Both the position numbers and the translations under genes were made by a program. The notes beneath the pieces are model-generated. The model was not told the DNA's origin, made no database searches, and saw nothing but the letters and a program-made list of their open reading frames with translations. 64,000 bases of DNA from Naumannella halotolerans (GTDB lineage: Bacteria > Actinomycetota > Actinomycetes > Propionibacteriales > Propionibacteriaceae): positions 124,001-188,000 of the forward strand of contig NZ_SOAW01000003.1 of the NCBI RefSeq assembly GCF_004364645.1, in the 5' to 3' direction. How positions within the stretch are numbered: the stretch's first letter is position 1; each line of letters opens with the position of its first letter. This document shows positions 44,011-52,922 of this stretch, piece after piece.

Positions 44011-44877
44011 GATGTTTCGGACCAGATCGTCGAGCCGGTCGTCGAATGGTTCGACGAGGCGGCGCGCGACCTGCCCTGGCGGCGACCGGAGTGCTCGCCC
44101 TGGGGTGTGCTGGTCTCGGAGTTCATGCTCCAGCAGACCCCGGTCTCCCGGGTGCTCGAGCCGTGGCGACGATGGCTGGAACGCTGGCCGGTGCCGGCTG
44201 CCCTGGCCGCCGAGCCGGCCGGTGAGGCCATCCGGGCGTGGGGCAGGCTCGGCTACCCCCGGCGGGCGATGCGTCTGCACGCGGCCGCCGTCGCGATCAC
44301 CGAACAGCATGACGGCCAGGTGCCTTCGGATCATCGACAACTCCTCGAGCTGCCCGGCGTCGGCAGCTACACGGCTGCGGCCATCGCCAGTTTCGCGTTC
44401 GGGCAGCGACAGGTCGTCCTGGACACCAATGTCCGCCGGGTACTCGGCCGGCTGCTGGACGGGACAGCACTGCCCGGCCCGACGCCGACCCGCGGTGAGT
44501 ACGCCCGGGCCGAGGCACTGCTGCCGGACGAGCCGGCGCTGGCGGCCCGCTGGGCCGCGGCCTCGATGGAACTCGGAGCGCTCGTCTGCACCGCCAAGCG
44601 ACCGGAATGCTCACGCTGTCCGGTGATCGAGATCTGTGCCTGGCATGCAGCGGGTACGCCGGACAACGCGGTCCCGCGACGTGGTCAGGGTTATGCCGGT
44701 ACGGATCGGCAGTGTCGGGGAGCGATCCTGCGGGTTCTGCGGGAGTCGGAGGAACCGGTGAGCGCTGCGCAGATCGACCTGGCCTGGCCAGAACCGGTCC
44801 AGCGGGAGCGAGCCCTGCAGAGCCTCATCGCCGACGGACTGGTGGTGGCGACGAGTCTCGAGTACCGCTTGCCCTGA
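44008..44877 (+). CDS. mutY: A/G-specific adenine DNA glycosylase
   Basis: Removes adenine mispaired with 8-oxoguanine. 289 residues from GTG 44008. SEFMLQQTPVSRV carries the catalytic Glu, LPGVGSYTAAAI is the helix-hairpin-helix, VVLDTNVRR the catalytic Asp, and the [4Fe-4S] ligands follow the canonical spacing C-x6-C-x2-C-x5-C in CTAKRPECSRCPVIEIC. The C-terminal NUDIX-like domain is absent, as in many actinobacterial MutY. Upstream in-frame ATG codons (43945) are judged too far out. Confidence 0.94.
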   Translation: MDVSDQIVEPVVEWFDEAARDLPWRRPECSPWGVLVSEFMLQQTPVSRVLEPWRRWLERWPVPAALAAEPAGEAIRAWGRLGYPRRAMRLHAAAVAITEQHDGQVPSDHRQLLELPGVGSYTAAAIASFAFGQRQVVLDTNVRRVLGRLLDGTALPGPTPTRGEYARAEALLPDEPALAARWAAASMELGALVCTAKRPECSRCPVIEICAWHAAGTPDNAVPRRGQGYAGTDRQCRGAILRVLRESEEPVSAAQIDLAWPEPVQRERALQSLIADGLVVATSLEYRLP

Positions 44878-44982
44878 TAGTGCTGCTACCGGCAGACAGT
44901 GGCGTTCGCCTGTGAAACGGTTAAGAGGCTGGTGTAACCTCGTTGGAGTTTGGGCCGAACCACCGACTGGACTGGGAGAGGC

Positions 44983-45777
44983 GTGACTGAACACAGCGCA
45001 CGCGATGAGGTCGACGAGATTCTCGACGGCCTGGCGAACCCTGCTGTCCTGACTAGGAGTTCGGGAAAGAAGATCGGGTTCGCGATCATCTGCCTGTTCG
45101 CCTATGTCGGCCTGTGTGGCGGTCTGGTCGGACCGTGGTTCGCGGTGCTGATGCTGGCCATCGTGCCGATCGCCTTCGCCCTGATCACCTGGGCACGCCG
45201 GGCGTCGAAGGGCATCCGCAAACCCGGGCCGGCACAGTTCTCCCTGATCGCGGCCGGGGTGGCGATGCTGGGGTTGGGGTCCTGGATGGGACTCGGCCTC
45301 GGGCAGGCCGCAGAACAGCCGCCGATCGCGGCAATCCCGGCTCCGGTGTCGGTTTCCCCGACACCGAGCACACCGACCTCGACCCCGGCAGCGGTGGAGG
45401 TGCCGGTACCGACCCAGGAGCCCGAACCGACCTTCGAGCCGGAGCCGGAGCCGACGGTGAACAGCTCGGAGCAGCAGGGGTCGGGTACGAGCGGGTCCGG
45501 TGAGGGTGCGGCAGGGCAGAGCGATCAGGGCGCGGACCAGCCTGCGGCAGAACCGACGAAGGACCCGGAGCCGGAGCCGACGAAGAAGCCCGAATCGACC
45601 AAGAAGCCCGAGTCGACGAAGAAGCCCGAGTCGACGAAGAAGCCCGAACCGACGAAGGATCCGGAGCCGACGAAGGACCCGCAGCCGACGAACGACCCCG
45701 ATCCCGAGCCCACCGGTACAGCCGAGCCGGGTCCGGGTGAGGAGCAACCGGGTGAGGATGTACCCGAGAACGGGTGA
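44983..45777 (+). CDS. Membrane protein with Lys-Pro-Glu-Ser-Thr repeat tail
   Basis: A 264-residue protein of unknown function. An N-terminal region of 30 polar residues precedes three hydrophobic segments (about 33-55, 57-72 and 90-112). The second half is Pro/Glu/Thr-rich, with units KKPEST repeated and decaying to DPEPTK. Such tails usually cross or contact the cell wall. GTG start at 44983 after GGGAGAGG. Nothing upstream or downstream fixes its role, though it borders the surface-glycan cluster. Confidence 0.75.
   Translation: MTEHSARDEVDEILDGLANPAVLTRSSGKKIGFAIICLFAYVGLCGGLVGPWFAVLMLAIVPIAFALITWARRASKGIRKPGPAQFSLIAAGVAMLGLGSWMGLGLGQAAEQPPIAAIPAPVSVSPTPSTPTSTPAAVEVPVPTQEPEPTFEPEPEPTVNSSEQQGSGTSGSGEGAAGQSDQGADQPAAEPTKDPEPEPTKKPESTKKPESTKKPESTKKPEPTKDPEPTKDPQPTNDPDPEPTGTAEPGPGEEQPGEDVPENG
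45583..45690 (+). repeat. 18-bp coding tandem repeat, six units
   Basis: AAGAAGCCCGAGTCGACG-type units at 45583, 45601, 45619, 45637, 45655 and 45673 encode KKPEST, drifting to KDPEPT. Such in-frame arrays can change unit number between strains. Confidence 0.85.
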
Positions 45778-45870
45778 GTCTCTTCGTACAGGACGAGTGG
45801 GGCAACTGACTCGCCTGGATGTTGCTGAGGCCCAGGGGCCGACTGCGGTTTCGGAGACTCGACTGCCGAC

Positions 45871-46587
45871 TCAGTGCAGAAGTTGCTTCACCGAGGTCGC
45901 GATCTCGGTGTAGATCTCCTCGGTGTAATGGAACGGGGCCAGACCCCACTGATGTCCCGGCCGGGCGATCATGCGCTGCCGCGGCCGCAGCATCGGCAAT
46001 TCCGGGGCCAGGTCCATGATCACCCGCTGATAGCGAAAACTCGCCGCATTCGCATCCTGGGCGGTGAGTCCGAAACTCGCCGGGGTGGGCAGACCATTGG
46101 TCGTGACCGCCGCCCAGGGCACCTGTAGCATCACGGTCCGGCCCAGCAGTTCGCGAGCGGCCAGTGCATCGATCCAGCGTTCGGCGGCCTCGGCCCAGAG
46201 GGCGAAGTGTTGATCACTGCCGAACGGATGATGCGGCAGGTCTTCGGGATAGAAGTCGGCCCCGACACCTTCGATGGTACGGGTGAACCAACCGTCTCCG
46301 CCCGGGTGCACCCCGAGTCGCTCATCGGTCAGATCCCAAAGCAGCAGATCGATCTCGCCGGCCTTGTCGATCTGGGCCAGGGCATTGCCGGCCAGGTCAC
46401 CGGTCAGCATCCGACGCTGGAATGCGCTGTCCAACTCATCGGCTGGGATGGTGTCGCTCGCAACCGGCCGCCCGATGCTGATCAGCGATTGTCGGGCGAC
46501 ATATTCGGCCAGCGAGAACTCCGGGCCGAGGAACTCGAAGCTGTCGCGGGAGACGCAGGAGCCCATGATGAAGACTCGGGTGCTCAT
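45871..46587 (-). CDS. DUF6270-like protein, SGNH-type N-terminus
   Basis: A 238-residue protein. FIMGSCVSRDSFEFLG near residue 6 resembles the opening block of DUF6270 proteins, which are common in capsule and teichoic-acid loci and look like SGNH-type esterases or transferases; no activity is established. The last gene of the minus-strand glycan export operon: ATG at 46587 overlaps the ATPase stop (ATGA). Start chosen for that overlap. Confidence 0.72.
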   Translation of the reverse strand: MSTRVFIMGSCVSRDSFEFLGPEFSLAEYVARQSLISIGRPVASDTIPADELDSAFQRRMLTGDLAGNALAQIDKAGEIDLLLWDLTDERLGVHPGGDGWFTRTIEGVGADFYPEDLPHHPFGSDQHFALWAEAAERWIDALAARELLGRTVMLQVPWAAVTTNGLPTPASFGLTAQDANAASFRYQRVIMDLAPELPMLRPRQRMIARPGHQWGLAPFHYTEEIYTEIATSVKQLLH

Positions 46588-47426
46588 TGCGGCCTCGACA
46601 ATCCGTACTCGGCACGGGCGTCGTCGAGCAGGCCGGCTGCCTTCTCCGGCTTGTCCTGCGCGATGTTGTGCGCCCACCAGCGGTACTTCCGGGCCACCTC
46701 GACCGCCTCTCCGTCGGCGATCATCTCGCCGTTGTGCAACCAGATCGCGCGGGTGCAGGTCTCCTCGATCGTCTGCGCCGCGTGGGAGACGAGGAAGATC
46801 GTGCCGGCGCTCTCCCGCAACCGCTGGATCACCTTCTCGCTCCGGCTGGCGAATGCTGCGTCGCCGGTGCCGAGAGCCTCGTCGATCAACAGGATATGGG
46901 GGTTGTAGGCGGCGGCGATCGAGAAGCGGAGTCGGGCGGCCATGCCGGAGGAATAGGTACCCATGGGGCGTTTGATGGCTGGGCCCAGACCGGCCAGCGC
47001 GGCGATGCCTGGCATCAGGGCATCCACTTCCGCCTTGGTCTTGCCCAGGGAGAGAAGCCCGAGCCGGATGTTGCCTTCGCCGCTGAGCGAGCCGATCAAC
47101 GCGGCGTTCACGCCGAGCAGAACCGGGGTGGAGGTGGCCCGGACCTCACCCCGGGTCGGAGGCTCGACACCGGCGATGATCCGCAGCAGGGTGCTCTTGC
47201 CCGAGCCGTTCTGGCCGACGATGCCGATCTGTTCGCCTACATGGGCGCTGAACGACACCCCTTTGACCGCGGGCACCGTGGTCTTCGGCGCGATGCCGAA
47301 TATCCGACCGATCTTGGCCTTGGCGCGGTGAGCCGGCGAAACCTGCGAAATGGAGCTGGTGTCGGTGGTGTACTCGACGGCGATGTTGTCCACCTCCACT
47401 GTGACCTCACTGTGTGGTGCGTCCAT
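46584..47426 (-). CDS. Polysaccharide/teichoic-acid ABC exporter ATPase (TagH/Wzt-like)
   Basis: A 280-residue ATPase. AVKGVSFSAHVGEQIGIVGQNGSGKSTLL holds Walker A (GQNGSGKST near 73-81). The signature is YSSGM rather than LSGGQ, and Walker B is ILLIDEALGTGD, both as in TagH and Wzt. It has no C-terminal carbohydrate-binding domain, so export is probably not Wzt-type substrate-gated. The N-terminal 50 residues precede the conserved core, also common in this subfamily. The start overlaps the permease gene by 20 bases. Confidence 0.9.
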   Translation of the reverse strand: MDAPHSEVTVEVDNIAVEYTTDTSSISQVSPAHRAKAKIGRIFGIAPKTTVPAVKGVSFSAHVGEQIGIVGQNGSGKSTLLRIIAGVEPPTRGEVRATSTPVLLGVNAALIGSLSGEGNIRLGLLSLGKTKAEVDALMPGIAALAGLGPAIKRPMGTYSSGMAARLRFSIAAAYNPHILLIDEALGTGDAAFASRSEKVIQRLRESAGTIFLVSHAAQTIEETCTRAIWLHNGEMIADGEAVEVARKYRWWAHNIAQDKPEKAAGLLDDARAEYGLSRPQ

Positions 47427-48303
47427 AACTCACCTCTCCCCGCCAGAAGTAGATGAACCCGAACACCAGTCCGCCGACGGCATACGCGGTGAGGATCAAC
47501 CAGGATCTCGCCTCGGGAAGGGTGTCGTAGATCAACAGATCACGGCTGATGTCGAGAACGTGATAGATCGGGTTGACGTCCAACACGATGTCACCACCGG
47601 GCAGTGATCGGATCCGTTCGTCCGGGAAGATCACGCAAGAGGCGTACAGCAGGAGTCGGGATCCGATCGAAATGGCTTTGCCGAGGTCCGGGTAGGCATC
47701 GGTCAGCCGGGCCAGGTAAAACGCGATCCCCAAATTGAGCATGAACTGCAGCGCAAGCACGACCGGGAACAGCAGCCAGGTTGCCGTGGGCAGCGCGTGC
47801 GGGGGTTTCACCATGATGATGCTGAGCATCACGACGATCACCGGCACGGAATTGAGGAAGCTACGGACGACGAGGGCCAGCGGCAGTGCCGCGCGGGGGA
47901 AGGCGAAAGCACGGATCAGACCCTTGTTGGCCCGGATGATGCCGGTGCCCTGCCCGATGGCTGCGCGAGTGCTGGCGAAGAGGAAGACACCGATCAGCAG
48001 GTAGGCGATGTAGTTCGGGACCCGATCGCCGACGTCGAGGACGATCTGGAAGATCAGGAAGTAGATGGCGGCGTCGAGCAGCGGATTCAGTACCAGCCAC
48101 ATGTTGCCGAGGACCATTCCGCGGTTCGCGGTCATCGCCTGGGCACGTGCCTGGGCCAACGCGAACGGCCAGCGTTTGGCCAGCTGGTTGATGTAGACCC
48201 CGAGTGGCGGACGCCCGCCGATCGGCAGCAGCGCCGGTTTCGGCCCGGCAGCCCGTCGTGGATCGCCGGACCGGCGGCCGGCCCTGGCCTCAGCCTCTGC
48301 CAT
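47407..48303 (-). CDS. Polysaccharide ABC-2 exporter permease (TagG/Wzm-like)
   Basis: A 298-residue membrane protein with about six hydrophobic segments after a basic, disordered N-terminus of 30 residues. NMWLVLNPLLDAAIYFLIFQ and AFAFPRAALPLALVVRSF are typical of ABC-2 glycan exporters. With the ATPase it should move a lipid-linked glycan across the membrane. ATG at 48303; the upstream glycosyltransferase gene ends 14 bases inside it, so the genes are coupled. Confidence 0.9.
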   Translation of the reverse strand: MAEAEARAGRRSGDPRRAAGPKPALLPIGGRPPLGVYINQLAKRWPFALAQARAQAMTANRGMVLGNMWLVLNPLLDAAIYFLIFQIVLDVGDRVPNYIAYLLIGVFLFASTRAAIGQGTGIIRANKGLIRAFAFPRAALPLALVVRSFLNSVPVIVVMLSIIMVKPPHALPTATWLLFPVVLALQFMLNLGIAFYLARLTDAYPDLGKAISIGSRLLLYASCVIFPDERIRSLPGGDIVLDVNPIYHVLDISRDLLIYDTLPEARSWLILTAYAVGGLVFGFIYFWRGEVSYGRTTQ

Positions 48304-49990
48304 GTCGATCCACGATAGTTCGGTACAACTCCTCGTACTGCCCGGCCGCGCGCTGCCAGGTCCGGGTGCGGGCCTGTTTCCGTCCCACGTCACCATAGCG
48401 TTCCCGCAGTGCCGGGTCCGACAGCTCGGCCAGACACGCACTCAGTGCGGCCGGGTCGCCGGCCGGGCTGAGCAGGCCCGCGTCGCCGACGATCTCGGCG
48501 AGCGCCGGCAGATCGCTGGCGACGACGGGCCGCCGCATGGCCATCGCCTCCAGCGGTTTGACCGGGGTGACCAGACGACAGACCTCGGTGTTCCTGCGCG
48601 GTACGGCGAAGACATCCAGTGCCTCGTACCACCCGGCGGCCTCGGACGGAGGTACGCGGCCGGGCAGCAGCACGTACCCGTCCAATCCCAGGCGTTCGAC
48701 CTGGGCGACCAACTGCGGTCGGGCGACCCCGTCGCCGACGATCGCGCAGCGGACGTCGACGCCGGCTCGGCGGGCCAGCGCTACGGCGTCGATCAGGGTG
48801 TCCAGGCCCTCGTAGTCGACCACCGAGGTGACCGATCCGACCCACAGGCCTTCGCGGGGCAATCCGAGGGAGGCACGGGCCTCGGCGGGGCTGACCCGGG
48901 CACGCTCGAACACCGCCGAGTCGACCGCATTGGGGATCGTCCGGATTCGTTCGTCGGGTACGCCGCGAGCGACCATCTCGGCACGTTGCACCTCCGACAG
49001 CACGACGACGGCGTCGGCGGCCCGGGCCAGTTCGGCCTCCTTCGCCCGGAGCAGCCGGACCCGTTCGCTCTCGGCAGCCGCGGCTTGCTGCTCTGCTGGA
49101 CGCGAGGCTAGCCAGGTGAGCTCGAGCAGGCCGCGCATCTCGTACACCCAGGGCAGATCGCAGGCACGTGCGACGCTGTCGGTGACGACGGCGTTCGTCC
49201 AGTCGGTGGTGGTGTGCAGCAGCTGCGGCCGGTGGGTGTCGACCAGCGACACCAGTGCCTGCGCCTGGGCAGACAGTCGCCGATCCAGCGCGGCCGGCAG
49301 GGACCGCGCCGGCAGGCGGTGGTAGTGGACGCGATCCAGGGTCCAGGCGGTGGCGGTGCCGATCAGGCCGACGGTCGCCGGATAACCGATCCGGGTGACC
49401 GCATCGACCCGGCGGCCGGCGGTGGCAACGGCGCCCAGGGTGTGCTGGGTACGCATGGTGTAACCGCTTTGGGTGTAGGGGCGGGCGTTGGTGATCACTG
49501 CCAGCACACCGTCACCGCGAGCCACCACCGGTGTGCGCGGCAGTGGTCGCAGTCGGGCGCCGGGCTGCATCAGCGCCTGCTCCGACCACAGGCGCGCCCG
49601 CAACCGGCTGCGCGGATGGTCGCTCAGCAGGCCGACTGCCTCGGACAGCTCACCTGCCTGCCAGGCGGCCCGGGCACGGGCGCGTTCCGACGAACCCGGC
49701 GGGAGCCGGAGTCCCAGCTGCACCGACAGCAGTTCGTACAGTTCGCGCCGCAGCCGGTCCGCCGGCGCCGGTGTGGCTTCCAGCAGTCGGCGAGCCAGCG
49801 CCGGCTGGTCCTGAATGAATGCGACCAAGGCACCGAGCAGGCCTCGCCGTGGGCCACCGACACCCCGGAGGCGGGGAAGAACCCGGCGGGCACCTTGGAC
49901 CAGCAGGTTCAGCGGATCCTCCAGCGCCATCCGTCCGGCCGTCCGCGCCAGCAACGCCAGATCGATGCCGTAGCGCCGTGCACGGTTCAC
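48290..49990 (-). CDS. GT4-family glycosyltransferase with N-terminal helical extension
   Basis: A 566-residue protein. The last 390 residues form a GT-B glycosyltransferase: TTDWTNAVVT and DLPWVYEMRGLLELTW in the first half, and the GT4 signature PRRNTEVCRLVTPVKPLEAMA near residue 480, where Glu contacts the sugar nucleotide. The first 170 residues are Arg/Leu/Ala-rich and helical, possibly a peripheral membrane or partner-binding part. GTG at 49990 overlaps the stop of the upstream glycosyltransferase (GTGA). Donor and acceptor unknown. Confidence 0.87.
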   Translation of the reverse strand: MNRARRYGIDLALLARTAGRMALEDPLNLLVQGARRVLPRLRGVGGPRRGLLGALVAFIQDQPALARRLLEATPAPADRLRRELYELLSVQLGLRLPPGSSERARARAAWQAGELSEAVGLLSDHPRSRLRARLWSEQALMQPGARLRPLPRTPVVARGDGVLAVITNARPYTQSGYTMRTQHTLGAVATAGRRVDAVTRIGYPATVGLIGTATAWTLDRVHYHRLPARSLPAALDRRLSAQAQALVSLVDTHRPQLLHTTTDWTNAVVTDSVARACDLPWVYEMRGLLELTWLASRPAEQQAAAAESERVRLLRAKEAELARAADAVVVLSEVQRAEMVARGVPDERIRTIPNAVDSAVFERARVSPAEARASLGLPREGLWVGSVTSVVDYEGLDTLIDAVALARRAGVDVRCAIVGDGVARPQLVAQVERLGLDGYVLLPGRVPPSEAAGWYEALDVFAVPRRNTEVCRLVTPVKPLEAMAMRRPVVASDLPALAEIVGDAGLLSPAGDPAALSACLAELSDPALRERYGDVGRKQARTRTWQRAAGQYEELYRTIVDRHGRG

Positions 49991-51228
49991 CGGGCAGCCC
50001 GGTGATGCAGCAACTCGAGTTCGTCCAGATAGCGTTCGGCCAGCTCGTCGGGGTCGGCGTTCTCCCGCACCCAGGCAGCGCCGAGGTCGGTTTCGGTCCG
50101 CAGCAGTGAGCGGTCGTTGGCCATCCGGGTCCACAGTGCTGCCAGGGCTTCGGGGTTCTCCGGAGGTACGGCATGCCCGGCCTTGGCGTGCTCGACGATG
50201 GTGGCGGACTCACCCGGTGCGGTGACGGTGATGTGACGCCCGCTGGTCAGCGCTTCGTACAGCTTCGAGGGCACCGACCACTCCATCGGCTGCCAGGCCC
50301 GCAGGGTGACCAGCACCGAGTCGGCCCAATCGTAGAGGGCGGGGACCTCGTCCACCCCGACCCGGTCGAAGATCTCGGCCGGCTGGCCCAGGCGGGAGTT
50401 GAACGAGCGCATGGCCTCGGCCTCGGCACCCACACCGACCAACCGCAGCCGGACCGGGACACCTTCCTGATGGCACAACGACGCCGCCCGGATGGCGGTG
50501 GCGAGGTGTTGTGCCCGGCCGAAGTTGCCGACGTAGAGCACGTGCAGCGCGCCACCGGGTCGGGCCGGTGGGAGCGGCAGTGGTTCGGAGATGGCCATGC
50601 TGGTGTTCCGGATCACGACGACTCGTCGCATCCGGCGTCGGCGCAGCACTCGCGCCCAGCTCTCGGTGGTGGTGACGACCAGCCCGGCGCGGCGCTGCAG
50701 GGCGGTGTAGGCCGCTTCGGCGACGGGCACGATCCGCCGCATCACCCGGCGCACCAGCTGACCGGCCCGCGGACGGCGGCGGGCCGTACCGGTGTCGCCC
50801 CACTGCTCCCACTCACCGAGCAGATCGGGCCAGGCGTCGCGGATCTCGGCGACCGTCGGGGTACGGGTACGCAGCCCGAGCGCGATCGCCACCGGCAGCG
50901 TGGGCAGCGACGGTACGGTGCCGATGATCACGTCCGCCTTGCCGCAGCCGCGCCCGGCACGGTAGGCCGCGGCAGCGGTCAGCAGTTCGTTGACCAGCCG
51001 GCGTCGCAACTGCACACCGGAGACCCGGGCGGCGGTCTCGTGCACCCGAACTCCGGGGCCTGCGCGGACGACGCTCTCCTCGGTGTCCTCACCATCGGCG
51101 CGCCATCGGGGCACGACCACATCCACTTCATGTCCACGCTCGGCGAAGGCCTTGGTGAGCCAACCCCAGCGGTAGGCATGGGGGCCGCCTTCGGGCGGAA
51201 AGTGCTGGGTGAGCACAAGAATCCGCAT
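49987..51228 (-). CDS. GT4-family glycosyltransferase
   Basis: A 413-residue GT-B enzyme. RILVLTQHFPPEGGPHAYRWGW is the typical N-terminus of WcaI/GT4-like glycosyltransferases, LHVLYVGNFGRAQHL opens the C-terminal donor domain, and MEWSVPSKLYEALTSGRHI is the conserved donor-binding block. First gene of the five-gene operon running to 45871, so it probably acts on the glycan that the downstream exporter moves. ATG at 51228. Confidence 0.88.
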   Translation of the reverse strand: MRILVLTQHFPPEGGPHAYRWGWLTKAFAERGHEVDVVVPRWRADGEDTEESVVRAGPGVRVHETAARVSGVQLRRRLVNELLTAAAAYRAGRGCGKADVIIGTVPSLPTLPVAIALGLRTRTPTVAEIRDAWPDLLGEWEQWGDTGTARRRPRAGQLVRRVMRRIVPVAEAAYTALQRRAGLVVTTTESWARVLRRRRMRRVVVIRNTSMAISEPLPLPPARPGGALHVLYVGNFGRAQHLATAIRAASLCHQEGVPVRLRLVGVGAEAEAMRSFNSRLGQPAEIFDRVGVDEVPALYDWADSVLVTLRAWQPMEWSVPSKLYEALTSGRHITVTAPGESATIVEHAKAGHAVPPENPEALAALWTRMANDRSLLRTETDLGAAWVRENADPDELAERYLDELELLHHRAAR

Positions 51229-51443
51229 GGTGGTGGCGATTCCTCCTGGGGCAGGACGCGGTGGTCTGGACGGGCCGTACCCGGGCGTCGGGAGCTGATT
51301 CAGACCGCACCCTACCGACTTTGCCGGCCGCCGGTGTCCTCTGTCCGACAACACTGCCGCTCGACTGCTGCCGCCTGCGCCGAAACCCTGGAGGTGGCTA
51401 AGGTTCATCCGTTCACAGGCCGCGATCGCCGAAGGAGACCGGG

Positions 51444-52922
51444 TTGAGCATCAAGCGGTACGGCATCGCGTTCGGGATCATCGCCGTCATCTTGGTCGTA
51501 CCCGTCCTGCTCGCGGCGGTGACGGCGTTGACCTATCTGCAGGCGCTGGTGATCCAGCTCGCCCTGCTCGCCGCGGCAGGTGCGGCAGGCATCGCAGTCG
51601 TCGTGGTGGTACGGGCGTCGTTGGCACGTACCGAGCGGCGTCTCTCCCGGGCGGTGAAGCAGACCACCGAGGTGGTACAGAAGGCCCGGGGTGACCAGTC
51701 CCGGCACGAGTACCACCAGGAACTGGCACTGGAGCGGATCGAGGATCTGGCCGATTCCGCCCGGGCCGCGGCCTATGGGGCGTTGAGCATCAGCGGGGCC
51801 GCCGGCAGGGCAGGCCTGCCTGATGCCCCACGGGTGCTCTTCGTCACCAGCAATGGCAGCGGGATGGGGCACATCGCTCGCTGTTCGGCAGTGGTACGAG
51901 CTGCCGACGGCGTTTTCGAATCCCGGATCGTTTCGCTGTCGACCGCCGCACTGACCGTCCGGGCTGCCGGCTGGCCGGTCACCTACCACCCGAGCCAGAA
52001 GGCGCTGGACAGCCCGGCGAAACAGTGGAACACCCGCTTCGCGCGGTTCCTCTACGGTGAGCTGGCCCGATGGCCGGCCGATGTCATCGTCTTCGACGGT
52101 ACTTGGATGTACCTGGCAGTACGAGACGTGGTGCGGGTCACCGGGATCCCGTTCGTCTGGTTGCGTCGCGGCCTTTGGCAGGAGTCGGTCGATCTGGCGA
52201 AGTACAGCGAGTTCGAACGGCTCACCGATGCCCTGGTCATCCCGGGAGATGTCGCCGGGACGGGGGCAGAACCCTCGCCGGAGTCGGCCGAGCTGGTGGA
52301 GGTCGATCCGATCTCACTCGCCTCGCAGACATTCGCCCTGCCCCGGGAGGAGGCGTTGGCTGCCCTCGGGCTCGATCCGGCATCCCGGCATGTGTTGGTC
52401 CAGCTCGCCGGCGGAAACAGCGACGGTCCGGCAGAACAGGAACGGGCGGCGATCGATTCCGTGCTCAGGAACGGTTTCGTCCCGGTGTTCGTACGTTCCC
52501 CGATCGGCTATGACCATGAAGGAGAAGGTGGTCGCTTCCCGGTGATCAACAATGTCTTCCCACTGGTCGACTACGCCGCTGCCTGGGAGTTCACCGTGAC
52601 CAAGGCCGGTTACAACTCGGTGCACGAGAACCTGCACACGATCACACCCGGCATCTATGTGCCTTCCGAGGCGACGATGACCGATGATCAAGTACTGCGG
52701 GCTGAGCGAGTGGCTGCGCAAGGGGTCGGGATCAGCGCGCGTACCGCCGAAGAGGTGGCGGCGGCGGTCGATCGGATGAGCGACGACCTGGTCCGGGCCC
52801 GGATGCGCGCGCAGATCGAGAATGCGGGACCGGGCAATGGGGCCGCCCAAGCCGCCGGTGCCCTGGCCGACATCGCAATCCGGCACAACGCCGGGGAAAG
52901 CGGGGACCGCTCGTGGGGCTGA
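51444..52922 (+). CDS. Membrane-anchored MurG-like (GT28-type) glycosyltransferase
   Basis: A 492-residue protein. Two transmembrane segments (about 7-29 and 32-55) are followed by a helical linker to residue 110 and a GT-B domain. VLFVTSNGSGMGHIARCSAV (near 131) is the Gly-rich N-terminal loop and VTKAGYNSVHENLHT (near 390) the donor loop of MurG/MGT-type enzymes. The anchor should hold the enzyme at the inner face of the membrane. TTG start at 51444 is accepted because AAGGAGACC lies just upstream and the first TM begins at once. Overlaps the next gene by ten bases. Confidence 0.8.
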   Translation: MSIKRYGIAFGIIAVILVVPVLLAAVTALTYLQALVIQLALLAAAGAAGIAVVVVVRASLARTERRLSRAVKQTTEVVQKARGDQSRHEYHQELALERIEDLADSARAAAYGALSISGAAGRAGLPDAPRVLFVTSNGSGMGHIARCSAVVRAADGVFESRIVSLSTAALTVRAAGWPVTYHPSQKALDSPAKQWNTRFARFLYGELARWPADVIVFDGTWMYLAVRDVVRVTGIPFVWLRRGLWQESVDLAKYSEFERLTDALVIPGDVAGTGAEPSPESAELVEVDPISLASQTFALPREEALAALGLDPASRHVLVQLAGGNSDGPAEQERAAIDSVLRNGFVPVFVRSPIGYDHEGEGGRFPVINNVFPLVDYAAAWEFTVTKAGYNSVHENLHTITPGIYVPSEATMTDDQVLRAERVAAQGVGISARTAEEVAAAVDRMSDDLVRARMRAQIENAGPGNGAAQAAGALADIAIRHNAGESGDRSWG